64,000 nucleotides of DNA from Paraburkholderia sp. BL9I2N2 (GCF_004339745.1 NZ_SMGP01000001.1:3658001-3722000); one strand, 5' to 3'. Positions 53,837 to 63,002 are shown, numbered from the stretch's first letter. Notes: generated by a model from the sequence alone, not told the origin. Numbers and translations are program-made.

Positions 53837-54622
53837 ATGGACCATGACAATCTGATCGCGTGCCATGAATGCGATACGCTGTTCCGCAAGCCGCGGCTTG
53901 TCGGGCGCACGGTCGCGCGCTGTCCGCGTTGCGGAGCGACGCTCTATCGCGGCGTGTCCCGCAAGCTCGACGCCATCAGCGCGATGACGCTCGGCGCGCT
54001 GATCACTTTCCTGATCGCGCAGGGCTTCCCGATCGTCGAACTCGAAGCCAACGGCATTACCTCGCAGACCACGCTGTTCGGCGCGCTCGTCGCGCTGTGG
54101 GGCGAGGAGATGCAGATTGTCGCGATCATGGTGTTCTGCTCGACCATTCTGTTTCCGCTGACCGAGCTCGTCGCGCTGCTCTATGTGCTGATCCCGCTGC
54201 GCGCAGGCTATGTGCCGCCCGCCTTCAACCAGGTGCTGCGCGCCATTCAGTTCGTGCGCCCGTGGGGCATGATCGAAGTGTTCATGCTCGGCGTGCTGAT
54301 CACGATCGTGAAGATGGTCAGCCTCGCGCGCGTGATTCCGGAAGCGGCGCTGTTCGCGTTCGGCGTGCTCACGCTGATGTTCGCGGTGGTGGTCACGTTC
54401 GATCCGCGCATTCTGTGGGACCTCGCCGACGAACTCGGCGCCCGCAACCAGCGGCCGCTGCCGCGCACCTCCGCCGATAGCGCGGCGGCCGCCGTCAGTT
54501 CGGTCGCCGGACCGCCCGCGCCGCCCGAGGTGCACGCCGCGGCAGCGCCCGACGTGCAGACTGCACCGTCCGCCTTGCCCTCGGCCGCGCCGCCGGCGCC
54601 ATCGGTGCGACGCCGAGGATGA
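53837..54622 (+). CDS. pqiA: PqiA-like membrane protein, first half
   Basis: A 261-residue protein with two N-terminal zinc-type pairs (CHECDTLF and CPRCGATLYR), then four hydrophobic helices (ISAMTLGALITFLIAQGFPIVEL, IVAIMVFCSTILFPLTELVALLY and others) ending in FDPRILWDLADEL. This is one PqiA module. The C-terminal 50 residues are Ala/Pro-rich. E. coli PqiA carries two such modules in one 417-residue chain; here the second is the next gene. PqiA anchors the PqiB tunnel for lipid movement between membranes. Confidence 0.87.
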   Translation: MDHDNLIACHECDTLFRKPRLVGRTVARCPRCGATLYRGVSRKLDAISAMTLGALITFLIAQGFPIVELEANGITSQTTLFGALVALWGEEMQIVAIMVFCSTILFPLTELVALLYVLIPLRAGYVPPAFNQVLRAIQFVRPWGMIEVFMLGVLITIVKMVSLARVIPEAALFAFGVLTLMFAVVVTFDPRILWDLADELGARNQRPLPRTSADSAAAAVSSVAGPPAPPEVHAAAAPDVQTAPSALPSAAPPAPSVRRRG

Positions 54623-54629
54623 GCACGCC

Positions 54630-55292
54630 ATGAAATACGTCACCGCGAAACGCGCGGGCCTGCTCAGTTGTCATGCGTGCGGACGCGTCGAACCGCGCAT
54701 CCGCTCCGTCACGCCGCAGCATTGCGGACGCTGCGGCTCGCGCCTGCACTCGCGCAACCCCGACAGCCTCATGCGCACCTGGGCGCTGCTGATCGCCGCC
54801 GCGCTCCTGTATATTCCCGCGAATCTGCTGCCGGTGATGCACACCTCGTCGCTGCTCGGTTCCGAAGACGACACCATCATGAGCGGCGTCGTCTATTTCT
54901 GGACCTCGGGCGACTGGCCGCTGGCGGTGATCGTGTTCATCGCCAGCATCATGGTACCGATGCTCAAGCTGAGCGTGCTCGTGCTGCTCACCGTCACGGC
55001 GCAGCGCCATTCGCGCTGGCGGCCCGACCAGCGCACCACGCTTTACCGGATGGTCGAGCGGATCGGGCGCTGGTCGATGCTCGACGTGTTCGTCGTCACG
55101 CTGACCGTCGCGCTGGTGCGCTTCAAATCGCTTGCCGTCATTACGGCCGGCCCCGGGGCGATCGCCTTCGGCTCAGTGGTGATTCTGACCATGATGGCCT
55201 CCATGCAATTCGATCCCCGACTCATCTGGGATGACGTGGAAGGCGGCGTGAACGGCAGTACCCAAAAACCTCAGGATCTCAAACATGACTAG
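54630..55292 (+). CDS. pqiA: PqiA-like membrane protein, second half
   Basis: A 220-residue protein with the same plan: CHACGRVEP and CGRCGSRLHSRNPDS at the N-terminus, then four helices (TWALLIAAALLYIPANLLPVMHT, AVIVFIASIMVPMLKLSVLVLL and others) and FDPRLIWDDVEG at the end. RIGRWSMLDVFVVTL is characteristic of PqiA. It begins 7 bp after the first module and overlaps pqiB by 8 bp, indicating tight coupling. Confidence 0.88.
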   Translation: MKYVTAKRAGLLSCHACGRVEPRIRSVTPQHCGRCGSRLHSRNPDSLMRTWALLIAAALLYIPANLLPVMHTSSLLGSEDDTIMSGVVYFWTSGDWPLAVIVFIASIMVPMLKLSVLVLLTVTAQRHSRWRPDQRTTLYRMVERIGRWSMLDVFVVTLTVALVRFKSLAVITAGPGAIAFGSVVILTMMASMQFDPRLIWDDVEGGVNGSTQKPQDLKHD

Positions 55293-56943
55293 CCCGCAAG
55301 AACCGACGCCCGCCTCCGATGCGCCGCGCAACGATTCGAACGGACCGAAGCTTCCGCCCCAACTCCCAGACCCTGAAATTGAGCCGCGCAGCCGCTGGCT
55401 GCCTTCCCTCGTCTGGGTGATTCCGCTGATCGCCGCGCTGATCGGCATCGCGCTCGTGATCAAATCGGTGACCCAAAGAGGCCCGACCATCACGATCAGC
55501 TTCATCAGCGCCGAAGGCCTCGAACCTGGCAAGACCAAGGTGAAGTACAAGGACGTCGATGTCGGCTCGGTGAAGACCATCACGCTGTCGAAAGATCTGT
55601 CCCACGTGCTGGTGCAGGTGCAATTGACCAAGGAAGGCGAAGATTTCGCGGTCAAGGATTCACGTTTCTGGGTGGTGCGGCCGCGCGTCGGCGCGAGCGG
55701 CGTGTCGGGTCTCACTACGCTGCTCTCGGGCGCGTACATCGGTGCGGACGCCGGGCACTCGCCCGATAGCGAGAAGAATTTCGTCGGCCTCGAAACGCCG
55801 CCGCCGATCACCGGCGACCAGAAGGGCCACCAGTTCGTCCTGCACGGCGACTCGCTCGGCTCGATCGACATCGGCTCGCCGATCTTCTACCGGCGCGTGC
55901 AGGTCGGCCAGGTGGTCGGCTTCTCGCTCGACAAGGACGGCACCGGCGTGACCATGCAGGTCTTCGTGTCCGCGCCGTTCGACCAGTACGTCGGCACCAA
56001 TTCGCGCTGGTGGCATGCAAGCGGCGTCGATCTGCGGCTTGATTCCAGCGGCTTCAAGCTGAACACGCAGTCGCTGGCCACGGTGATCGTGGGCGGCTTG
56101 TCGTTCCAGTCGCCGCCGGGCCAGGGCGTGGGCGCGCAGGCGCCGAACAACATGACGTTCCGGCTCGGCTCCGACGAAGCGGATGCGATGCGCGAACCGG
56201 ACGGCGTGCCGTTGCGCGTAGTGATGAATTTCAACCAGTCGCTGCGTGGGCTGTCGGTCGGCGCGCCGGTCGATTTCCGCGGCATCGTGCTGGGCCAGGT
56301 GACCAACATCAGCATCGACTACGATCCGAAAACGCGCAGCTTCACGATGCCGGTGACCATGAACCTGTACCCCGACCGTCTCGGCAAGCGCTTCCGCGAG
56401 ACCGCGCCGGTGCCGGGCACGCTCGCCGGTCAAACGCTCCTGCAACAGCTCGTCAAGCACGGTTTGCGCGGCCAGTTGCGCACCGGCAATCTGATCACGA
56501 GCCAGTTGTATGTCGCGCTGGATATCTTCCCGAAGGCGCCGCCGGCGACCGTCGACGTGGCGAGCGATCCGCTCGAACTGCCGACGATTCCGAACACGCT
56601 CGACGAGTTGCAGCTTCAGGTCGCCGACATTGCGAAGAAGCTCGACAAGGTGCCGTTCGATCAGATAGGCAACAACCTCAACAGCGCGCTGAAGAACGCC
56701 GATCAACTCTTCACGCGACTCGACAAGGAAGTCGTGCCGCAGGCCCGCGACACCCTCGCCGCGGCGAAGCAGACCTTCGGTTCGGCCGAGGCGACGTTGC
56801 AGCAGGATTCGCCGTTGCAGTCGGATGTTCATCAGGCATTGCAGGAATTGACGCACACATTGCAGTCGCTGAATGCGCTGTCGGATTATCTGGAACGTCA
56901 CCCCGAATCGCTGTTGCGCGGTAAATCAGGAGATAAACCATGA
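55285..56943 (+). CDS. pqiB: PqiB-type MCE-domain lipid transport protein
   Basis: A 552-residue protein with one N-terminal membrane helix (SLVWVIPLIAALIGIALVI) followed by three MCE domains. The first begins GPTITISFISAEGLEPGKTKVKYKDVDVG, the second around FVLHGDSLGSIDIGSPIFYRRVQVG, and the third around RVVMNFNQSLRGLSVGAPVDFRGI. A helical needle region follows (LQLQVADIAKKLDKVPFDQIG onward). PqiB hexamers form a tunnel across the periplasm. It overlaps pqiC by the ATGA at 56940-56943. Confidence 0.95.
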   Translation: MTSPQEPTPASDAPRNDSNGPKLPPQLPDPEIEPRSRWLPSLVWVIPLIAALIGIALVIKSVTQRGPTITISFISAEGLEPGKTKVKYKDVDVGSVKTITLSKDLSHVLVQVQLTKEGEDFAVKDSRFWVVRPRVGASGVSGLTTLLSGAYIGADAGHSPDSEKNFVGLETPPPITGDQKGHQFVLHGDSLGSIDIGSPIFYRRVQVGQVVGFSLDKDGTGVTMQVFVSAPFDQYVGTNSRWWHASGVDLRLDSSGFKLNTQSLATVIVGGLSFQSPPGQGVGAQAPNNMTFRLGSDEADAMREPDGVPLRVVMNFNQSLRGLSVGAPVDFRGIVLGQVTNISIDYDPKTRSFTMPVTMNLYPDRLGKRFRETAPVPGTLAGQTLLQQLVKHGLRGQLRTGNLITSQLYVALDIFPKAPPATVDVASDPLELPTIPNTLDELQLQVADIAKKLDKVPFDQIGNNLNSALKNADQLFTRLDKEVVPQARDTLAAAKQTFGSAEATLQQDSPLQSDVHQALQELTHTLQSLNALSDYLERHPESLLRGKSGDKP

Positions 56944-57671
56944 TGTTTGCCCGGCTCCCCCGCCCGCCGCGCGGGCTCGTGCGCGGCGCTTTTGTTGCCG
57001 GCGCTCTGGCCGGACTCGTGGCGCTGGCGGCGTGCTCGTCGCCTTCGAGCCGCTTTTATACGCTGGGTGCCGACAGTACTTCCGGCTCCGTCGCGCCGGT
57101 CAGTGCCCGGACCTCGGCCGCGCCGGCGTGGCTGATCGAAGTTGCGCCGATCGACGTGCCGCCGCAGGTGTCGAAGAATCAGCTGGTCGTGCAGACGGGA
57201 CCGACGCAGGTCAAAGTGCTCGAAGAAGAGCGCTGGGCCTCGCTGCCGGGCGACGAGATCCGCCGGGCTTTGTCGACGAGTCTGACGCAGCAGCTCAACA
57301 CGATCGATGTGTATGGGACCGCTTATCCGGATGGGACGCCGGTGTATCGGGTCAGCATGAATGTGCAGCGGTTCGAGTCATGGCCCGGTTCGCATGCGTT
57401 GATCGATGCGGTGTGGAGCGTGCGGGCTGTGCGCAGTACTGCGGTGATGACTTGCCGGAGTGTGGTGAGTGAGCCGGTTAGCGGTGGGTATGACGCGCTG
57501 GTTGAGGGGCATCGGCGGGCGTTGCAGGAAATCTCCGCGCAAGTTGCTTCGGCTGTGCAGGCTATGGCGGCTTCGGCTCCGCAGGGTAAGGGTGCGTCCG
57601 CTGGCAAAGTTGCGGCTGTAGCTACGCCGCCTTGTCCTTCTGCGGGTGGAGCGGCTGTCGCCGGCAGTTGA
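56940..57671 (+). CDS. pqiC: PqiC-type outer-membrane lipoprotein (ABC-type transport auxiliary)
   Basis: A 243-residue lipoprotein. The signal peptide ends in a lipobox LVALAACSSPSS, with the lipidated Cys near residue 32. SRFYTLGADS and WLIEVAPIDVPPQVSKNQLVVQTGPTQVKVLEEERWASLPGDEIRRALS are the PqiC (DUF330) marks. The C-terminal 40 residues are Ala-rich. It caps the PqiB tunnel at the outer membrane. It ends 47 bp before a long repeat element. Confidence 0.92.
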   Translation: MMFARLPRPPRGLVRGAFVAGALAGLVALAACSSPSSRFYTLGADSTSGSVAPVSARTSAAPAWLIEVAPIDVPPQVSKNQLVVQTGPTQVKVLEEERWASLPGDEIRRALSTSLTQQLNTIDVYGTAYPDGTPVYRVSMNVQRFESWPGSHALIDAVWSVRAVRSTAVMTCRSVVSEPVSGGYDALVEGHRRALQEISAQVASAVQAMAASAPQGKGASAGKVAAVATPPCPSAGGAAVAGS

Positions 57672-57717
57672 AGGTTTTTCGTTCGCCGCAGCGATTTGAT
57701 TTGGCTGTGGTCTTCGC

Positions 57718-58362
57718 GGTGTTGGCCTTTCCTTGAATTCATGGTGGTCTATTGGCGTTGCCCCTGTGCGGGGCGGCACCTACTTCTCTTTGCCGGCCGC
57801 AAAGAGAAGTAGGCAAGAGAAAGCGGCTTGAACCGCTAACTCTTAAGCGGGTCCCCTGGCTTGGAGGGAATAGTGGTCCATCTGGAATCTGTCGGCTCGC
57901 ACATTCGGCGTAAGTGACAAGGCACTCATACTTCCCGCCTCGCGCTGCGCGCTCGCCGGAACGGTCTGCTTGAAAACAGGGCCTTCGTTTGGGCGCGACG
58001 GGGCCATCGGCTTCGCCTCGGTGAAATGCCGAAAATACGTGAGATTGCGTGGCGCGATGGTATGCCACGACACCGCGTGAGGTGAGAACGCCGCCGAGCA
58101 AACGCAGCCGCTGGCTGATGATTACCGCGCAGCGCGCGCAGCGCCGCCGGAAGAATGAGCGCCTTGTCACTCACGCGGAATGCGCGAGAACACAGATTCC
58201 AGATGTACCACTCCCGCGACTGCGCGAGACACCCGCTTATGAGCTGGCGGTGTGAAGCGGCTTTCTTTGCCTACTTTCTTTGCCGCGGCAAAGAAAGTAG
58301 GTGCCGCCCCGCACAGGGGCAACGCCAATAGACCACCGTGAATTCGAGGAAAGGCCAACACC
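57718..58362. repeat. Long palindromic repeat element, copy 2
   Basis: About 645 bp with the same structure as the copy at 40727-41361. The terminal inverted repeat is GGTGTTGGCCTTTCCT and its complement, and weaker pairing may extend it to 57709-58371. The arms contain the same nested hairpins (GCCCCTGTGCGGGGC nearby and the AAGAAAGTAGG stem, here AGAGAAGTAGG in the left arm). The centre is recognisably related to copy 1 (shared GGTCTGCTTGAAAAC and GCAGCCGCTGG stretches). Left and right arms differ at several places, more than in copy 1. Overlapping ORFs such as 57739-58170 look spurious. It fills the 780-bp pqiC-rlmL gap. Confidence 0.88.
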
Positions 58363-58451
58363 ACAAAAACCGCCACGCAGGCACCCATGCAAAAGCACAA
58401 CACCCCGACCGCGTACAATAGCGCCTTATCCAACGCCTTCCGGCAACCTCA

Positions 58452-59744
58452 ATGTCCTTCGATTTCTTCCTCCCTTGCCCGCGCGGCCTTGAAGCCTCGC
58501 TTGCGGCTGAACTCGCCGAAATTGCCGCCCAACACCTGAACGGCGCCCCGTTCACGGCCGGCGCACAAGTGCCGGGCGGCGTGCATTTCCGCGGAGGCTG
58601 GGCCGCCGGCATGGCCGCCAACCTGTATTCGCGTCTCGCGAGCCGCGTGCTGCTGAAAATCGCGCATCGCCCGTATCGCAGCGAGCAGGACATTTATGCG
58701 CTCGCAGTCGAACAGCGTTGGGAACAATGGTTTTCGGCGAACGAAACGCTGCGCGTGGACGTCACGGCGATCAAATCGCCGCTGCGCAGCCTGGAATTCA
58801 CGACGCTGCGCGTCAAGGACGCCATCTGCGATCGTCTGCGCGAAGTCAGCGGCGCGCGTCCAAGCATCGACACCGCCATGCCCGACGTGCGCGTGTTCGC
58901 CTTTCTCACCGCCACCGACTGCACGCTGTATCTCGACACCTCGGGTGATCCGCTCTTCAAGCGCGGCTGGCGCCTCGACAAGGGCGCAGCGCCGCTGCGC
59001 GAGAATCTGGCCGCAGGCATTCTGCGTTTGACCGGCTGGACCGCCGGCACTCCTCTGTACGACCCGATGTGCGGCAGCGGCACATTCCTCGCGGAAGCCG
59101 CGCAGGTGGCGCTGAATATTGCGCCGGGCGCGGAACGGCGCTTCGGCTTCGAGAAGCTCAAGCAATACGAAGCCAAAACCTGGCAAACACTCAAGGCCGC
59201 CGCGCTCGACGCGAAGCACGCCGCGCGCAGTTCGCGCGCCGATCTGCAAATCTTCGGCAGCGATATTTCCGGCGACATGCTCGACAAGGCGCGCGCCAAC
59301 TTCCAGCGCGCCGGCTTGCCGTCGATTCCCCTCAAACAGGTCGACGCGCGCGGCATGACGCCGCCGACGTCCGCCGCAGGCATACTCGTCGCCAATCCGC
59401 CGTATGGCGAACGGATCGAAGTGCGCGGGCGCAATGCCCGCGGCGAGCTTCGCGAAGGCCGCGGCAATCGTGAGAGCCGCGAAGACGAGGGTTTTCGTCG
59501 CGCGCAGGAAGAAACGCCGGACAGCGAATTTTTCCAGTCGCTCGGCGATGCGCTCAAGCAGCGCTTCACCGGCTGGCACGCATTCATCCTGACATCGGAT
59601 CGCAAGCTGCCGGGCCAGTTGCGTCTGCGTGAATCGACCAAGACGCCGCTCTTTAACGGCGCGCTCGAATGCCGTCTGTTCCGCTTCGATCTGATCGCGG
59701 GCAGCGTGCGGCAGCGTCCGCAGAGCGACACGCCGGCGGCGTGA
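58452..59744 (+). CDS. rlmL: 23S rRNA guanine-N2 methyltransferase, RlmL type (THUMP domain)
   Basis: A 430-residue SAM-dependent RNA methyltransferase corresponding to the N-terminal (m2G2445) half of E. coli RlmKL; the RlmK half is absent. FDFFLPCPRGLEASLAAELAEI begins the ferredoxin/THUMP part, LYDPMCGSGTFLAEAAQVALNIAPG is the SAM motif, and ILVANPPYGERIE is the catalytic NPPY motif. Just after it lies an Arg/Glu-rich insertion of about 40 residues (GRNARGELREGRGNRESRED). The ATG has only a weak ribosome site. It ends at a strong terminator. Confidence 0.9.
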   Translation: MSFDFFLPCPRGLEASLAAELAEIAAQHLNGAPFTAGAQVPGGVHFRGGWAAGMAANLYSRLASRVLLKIAHRPYRSEQDIYALAVEQRWEQWFSANETLRVDVTAIKSPLRSLEFTTLRVKDAICDRLREVSGARPSIDTAMPDVRVFAFLTATDCTLYLDTSGDPLFKRGWRLDKGAAPLRENLAAGILRLTGWTAGTPLYDPMCGSGTFLAEAAQVALNIAPGAERRFGFEKLKQYEAKTWQTLKAAALDAKHAARSSRADLQIFGSDISGDMLDKARANFQRAGLPSIPLKQVDARGMTPPTSAAGILVANPPYGERIEVRGRNARGELREGRGNRESREDEGFRRAQEETPDSEFFQSLGDALKQRFTGWHAFILTSDRKLPGQLRLRESTKTPLFNGALECRLFRFDLIAGSVRQRPQSDTPAA

Positions 59745-59776
59745 GGTGCGCTGCGTCTGACAGGGAGTATGACGAC

Positions 59777-59808
59777 GAAAACCGCGGACTGGCTCCGCGG
59801 TTTTTTTT
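59777..59808 (+). terminator. Intrinsic terminator after rlmL
   Basis: A stem AAACCGCGGA/TCCGCGGTTT with a 5-base loop followed by a T run, 33 bp past the rlmL stop. Confidence 0.9.
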
Positions 59809-59964
59809 CGCCTGTGGCTTGCGTGCCGTCCGTTTTTTGCAGCGCCTCATTCATCGCTCCTGCCACCTCCTACTGACACCACGCTGTCAGTAGCACCCCC
59901 GCACACTCCTTCTCACGCCATCCGGCGCCTTACACGGCTTACCCGCAATCCACAGGAGAGTGAC

Positions 59965-60348
59965 ATGTCCGCATCATCCAAAGTTGTTGCATGGTTCGAG
60001 ATTCCATCCGTCGATTTCGATCGCGCCGTCCGTTTCTATGAAGCGGCGCTCGACGTCAAACTGAATGTCCAGGAAGTCGGCGGCCAGCCGATCGCCGTGT
60101 TCGGCTACGAGGAGCCGGCGACCGGCGGCGCGATCGTCCACAGCCCGTCGATGACCCCGACCGAAGACGGCGTGCTCGTCTATCTGAACGCGCAACCGAC
60201 CGTCGACGCTACCCTCGCGCGAGTCGAGCAAGCCGGCGGCAAGACCGACGGTCCGGTGATCAAACTGCCGCAGGACATCGGCTATATCGCGTTCTTCACC
60301 GATACGGAAGGCAACCGCCTCGGCCTGCACTCGCGGACCAACGGCTAA
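59965..60348 (+). CDS. VOC-superfamily (glyoxalase-like) protein
   Basis: A 127-residue protein starting at an ATG with a CAGGAG site. VVAWFEIPSVDFDRAVRFYEAALDVKL and IAFFTDTEGNRLGLHS are the N- and C-terminal halves of the vicinal-oxygen-chelate fold. The family includes glyoxalases, dioxygenases and resistance proteins; residues alone do not fix a substrate here. It is a single gene between a terminator and the WYL regulator, on the same strand as the latter with a 120-bp gap. Confidence 0.85.
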   Translation: MSASSKVVAWFEIPSVDFDRAVRFYEAALDVKLNVQEVGGQPIAVFGYEEPATGGAIVHSPSMTPTEDGVLVYLNAQPTVDATLARVEQAGGKTDGPVIKLPQDIGYIAFFTDTEGNRLGLHSRTNG

Positions 60349-60468
60349 ACGCAACACAACGCTCGTGCGCGGCGGCCGGCGAGCACCGCGCACGAACGCC
60401 GACCGGAGCGCGGCATGCGGCGCTATCATCGCGGGACTGTCCCCGTCCTCTTCTACAAGACGCCCACG

Positions 60469-61155
60469 ATGACGCGCCGCGCCGACCGCCTGTTCCAGAT
60501 CGCCGAACTGCTGCGCGGACGGCGTCTGACCACTGCGCAACAACTCGCCGACTGGCTGCATATCTCGCTGCGCACGGTCTATCGCGACGTGCGCGATCTG
60601 CAACTGTCAGGGGTGCCGATCGAAGGCGAAGCCGGTATCGGCTACCGTCTGAGCCGCGCGGCAAGTTTGCCCCCGCTCACCTTCACCGCCGATGAACTGG
60701 CCGCGCTCGCCGCGGGCGCGCGCATGCTCGAGTCGTGGGGCGGCGCCGGATTCGCGGGCGGCGCGCGCGGAGCGCTCGCCAAGATCGCCTCGGCCATGCC
60801 CGCCGACAAGCGCGCGACGCTGGAAAGGCTCGCGGTCTTCGCGCCATCGTTTCACATCAAAGGGGATTTTTCCGCGCAATTGGACGCGCTGCATCGCGCG
60901 ATCGACACGCGGCATGTGGTGAGCTTTGCCTATGTCGATGTGAATGGCGCGGCGACCGAGCGTCGTGTCTGGCCGCTCGCCCTCGCCTATTGGGGCGCGC
61001 GCTGGACGCTCGGTGCGTGGTGTGAATTACGGAGCGATTTCCGCAATTTCGGGCTGGAGAAGATTCAGAATCTTCAGGTGCTCGAACAATATCCAGATCA
61101 GGAAGGCAGGCGACTCGCGGACCTGTTGCGGCATGTGAATGCGAAGCCGAAGTGA
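60469..61155 (+). CDS. YafY-type regulator with HTH and WYL domains
   Basis: A 228-residue transcription factor. The start at MTRRADRLFQIAELLRGRRLTT gives the DeoR/HTH_11 domain with QLADWLHISLRTVYRDVRDLQLSGVPI (recognition helix near residues 33-50) and GEAGIGYRL. The WYL effector-sensing domain occupies about residues 130-215 (HRAIDTRHVVSFAYVDVNG, VWPLALAYWGARWTLGAWCELR). Such proteins often regulate the neighbouring VOC gene; that is inference. An upstream in-frame start at 60415 is less likely. Confidence 0.88.
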   Translation: MTRRADRLFQIAELLRGRRLTTAQQLADWLHISLRTVYRDVRDLQLSGVPIEGEAGIGYRLSRAASLPPLTFTADELAALAAGARMLESWGGAGFAGGARGALAKIASAMPADKRATLERLAVFAPSFHIKGDFSAQLDALHRAIDTRHVVSFAYVDVNGAATERRVWPLALAYWGARWTLGAWCELRSDFRNFGLEKIQNLQVLEQYPDQEGRRLADLLRHVNAKPK

Positions 61156-61156
61156 G

Positions 61157-61191
61157 GATCGCGGTTCGCCGCTGCGAGGCAAACCGCGATC
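61157..61191. terminator. Stem-loop between the WYL gene and pntB
   Basis: A 10-bp perfect inverted repeat GATCGCGGTT/AACCGCGATC with a 15-base loop between convergent genes. No T run follows, so termination is uncertain. Confidence 0.4.
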
Positions 61192-61210
61192 TCGTTCCTT
61201 GCGCGCAGGC

Positions 61211-62665
61211 TTATTCCACCGCCTTCACCATGTCTTCGATCACCTTCTTCGCATCGCCGAACACCATCATCGTCTTGTCCATGTAGAACAGGTCGTTGTC
61301 GAGCCCGGCGTAGCCCGCTGCCATCGAGCGCTTGTTCACGATGACCGTACGCGCCTTGTACGCCTCGATGATCGGCATGCCCGCGATCGGCGACTTCGGA
61401 TCGTTCTTCGCGGCCGGATTCACCACGTCGTTTGCACCGAGCACCAGCACCACGTCGACCTGACCGAACTCGCCGTTGATGTCGTCCATTTCATAGACCA
61501 TGTCGTACGGCACTTCGGCTTCGGCGAGCAGCACGTTCATGTGCCCCGGCATCCGTCCGGCCACCGGGTGAATCGCGTACTTCACCTCGATGCCCTTCTC
61601 GACCAGCTTGTCGGTCAGCTCCTTCAACGCATGCTGCGCCCGCGCGACCGCCAGACCATAACCCGGCACGATCACCACGGTTTCAGCATTGCCGAGCATA
61701 AACGAGGCATCGTCAGCCGAACCGGATTTCACCGGACGCTGCTCCGCCGACCCACCTGCCGCAGCCGCACCCGGTTCATTGCCGAAGCCGCCGAGAATCA
61801 CGTTGAAGAACGAGCGGTTCATCGCGCGGCACATGATGTACGAGAGGATCGCACCGGACGAACCCACCAGCGAGCCTGCGATGATCAGCATCGGATTGTT
61901 CAGCGAGAAGCCGATGCCCGCCGCCGCCCAGCCCGAGTACGAGTTCAGCATCGACACCACCACCGGCATATCCGCGCCGCCGATCGGGATGATGATCAGC
62001 ACCCCCAGCACGAACGCGATCACCGTCATGATGATGAACGGCAGCCACGATTGCGTGAGGAAGAAGATCACGCCGAAGCCGAGCATCGCGAGCGCGAGCA
62101 GCAGGTTGATCAGATGCTGGCCGCCGTACACCACCGGCGCGCCCTGGAACAGCCGGAACTTGTACTTGCCCGAGAGCTTGCCGAACGCGATCACCGAACC
62201 GGAGAACGTAATCGCGCCGACGAACGTTCCGATGAACAGTTCGACCCGATTACCGTAAGGCAGGAAGCCCGGCGTCGTGTTCTCCGGATCGACGAGCCCG
62301 AACGCCGACGGCTCCGACACCACCGCATACGCGATACACACGGCAGCGAGACCGATCAGCGAGTGCATTGCCGCGACCAGTTCCGGCATCTTGGTCATCT
62401 CGACGCGCGCGGCGACGAACGCACCGATCGCGCCGCCGATCACCAGCGCGACCAGCAGCAAACCAAGCCCCAGCCCAAGATTCGAACCGAGCCCGTTAGC
62501 CTGTTTGACGATGAGCGCGATGGTCGTAACGATCGCAATCGCCATCCCGACCATGCCGAAGGTGTTGCCAATGCGCGCCGTCTTCGGATTCGACAGCCCC
62601 TTGAGCGCCTGAATGAAGCAGACCGACGCGACCAGATAAAGCAGCGTGACGACGTTCAGACTCAT
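61211..62665 (-). CDS. pntB: NAD(P) transhydrogenase subunit beta
   Basis: A 484-residue protein with nine or so membrane helices, then a cytoplasmic NADP-binding domain (VVIVPGYGLAVARAQHALKEL, YAIHPVAGRMPGHMNVLLAEAEVPYD, GANDVVNPAA, VNKRSMAAGYAGLDN). It uses the proton gradient to drive NADPH formation from NADH. The ATG at 62665 shares a base with the stop of the small alpha subunit gene. A longer open reading to 63031 is a shadow of that gene. Confidence 0.96.
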   Translation of the reverse strand: MSLNVVTLLYLVASVCFIQALKGLSNPKTARIGNTFGMVGMAIAIVTTIALIVKQANGLGSNLGLGLGLLLVALVIGGAIGAFVAARVEMTKMPELVAAMHSLIGLAAVCIAYAVVSEPSAFGLVDPENTTPGFLPYGNRVELFIGTFVGAITFSGSVIAFGKLSGKYKFRLFQGAPVVYGGQHLINLLLALAMLGFGVIFFLTQSWLPFIIMTVIAFVLGVLIIIPIGGADMPVVVSMLNSYSGWAAAGIGFSLNNPMLIIAGSLVGSSGAILSYIMCRAMNRSFFNVILGGFGNEPGAAAAGGSAEQRPVKSGSADDASFMLGNAETVVIVPGYGLAVARAQHALKELTDKLVEKGIEVKYAIHPVAGRMPGHMNVLLAEAEVPYDMVYEMDDINGEFGQVDVVLVLGANDVVNPAAKNDPKSPIAGMPIIEAYKARTVIVNKRSMAAGYAGLDNDLFYMDKTMMVFGDAKKVIEDMVKAVE

Positions 62666-62991
62666 TACGCGTTCTCCTTGGCAGCGGCGGGGAGCTTCTT
62701 CGGTTCTTTCTTGCGGAACATCTCCAGCATTCGTCGTGTGACGAGAAAGCCGCCGAACACGTTCACTGCCGCCAGTGCGACCGCGAGCGTGCCGAAGAAC
62801 TTGCCGGGGGTGCCCAAGGTCAGGCCCGCGGCGAGCATTGCGCCGACGATCACGATCGCCGAAATCGCGTTGGTCACGGCCATCAGCGGCGTGTGCAGCG
62901 CGGGCGTGACGTTCCAGACCACGTGGTAGCCGACGTAGATCGCCAGCACGAAGATGATCAGGTTGATGACGGTGTGGTTGATGACTTCCAT
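62665..62991 (-). CDS. pntAb: NAD(P) transhydrogenase subunit alpha, membrane part
   Basis: A 108-residue protein with three or four membrane helices (NLIIFVLAIYVGYHVVW, PLMAVTNAISAIVIVGAMLAAG, FFGTLAVALAAVNVFGGFLV). It corresponds to the C-terminal membrane piece of E. coli PntA, made here as a separate subunit as in Rhodospirillum rubrum. It starts 11 bp after the larger alpha subunit gene and its stop overlaps the pntB start by one base. Confidence 0.94.
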   Translation of the reverse strand: MEVINHTVINLIIFVLAIYVGYHVVWNVTPALHTPLMAVTNAISAIVIVGAMLAAGLTLGTPGKFFGTLAVALAAVNVFGGFLVTRRMLEMFRKKEPKKLPAAAKENA

Positions 62992-63002
62992 CGCCGCTCT
63001 CC

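Noticed and set aside
57739..58170. 143-codon ORF inside palindromic element copy 2
   Set aside because: Same reason as for copy 1; the sequence is explained by the repeat, and the frames are not kept between the two copies.
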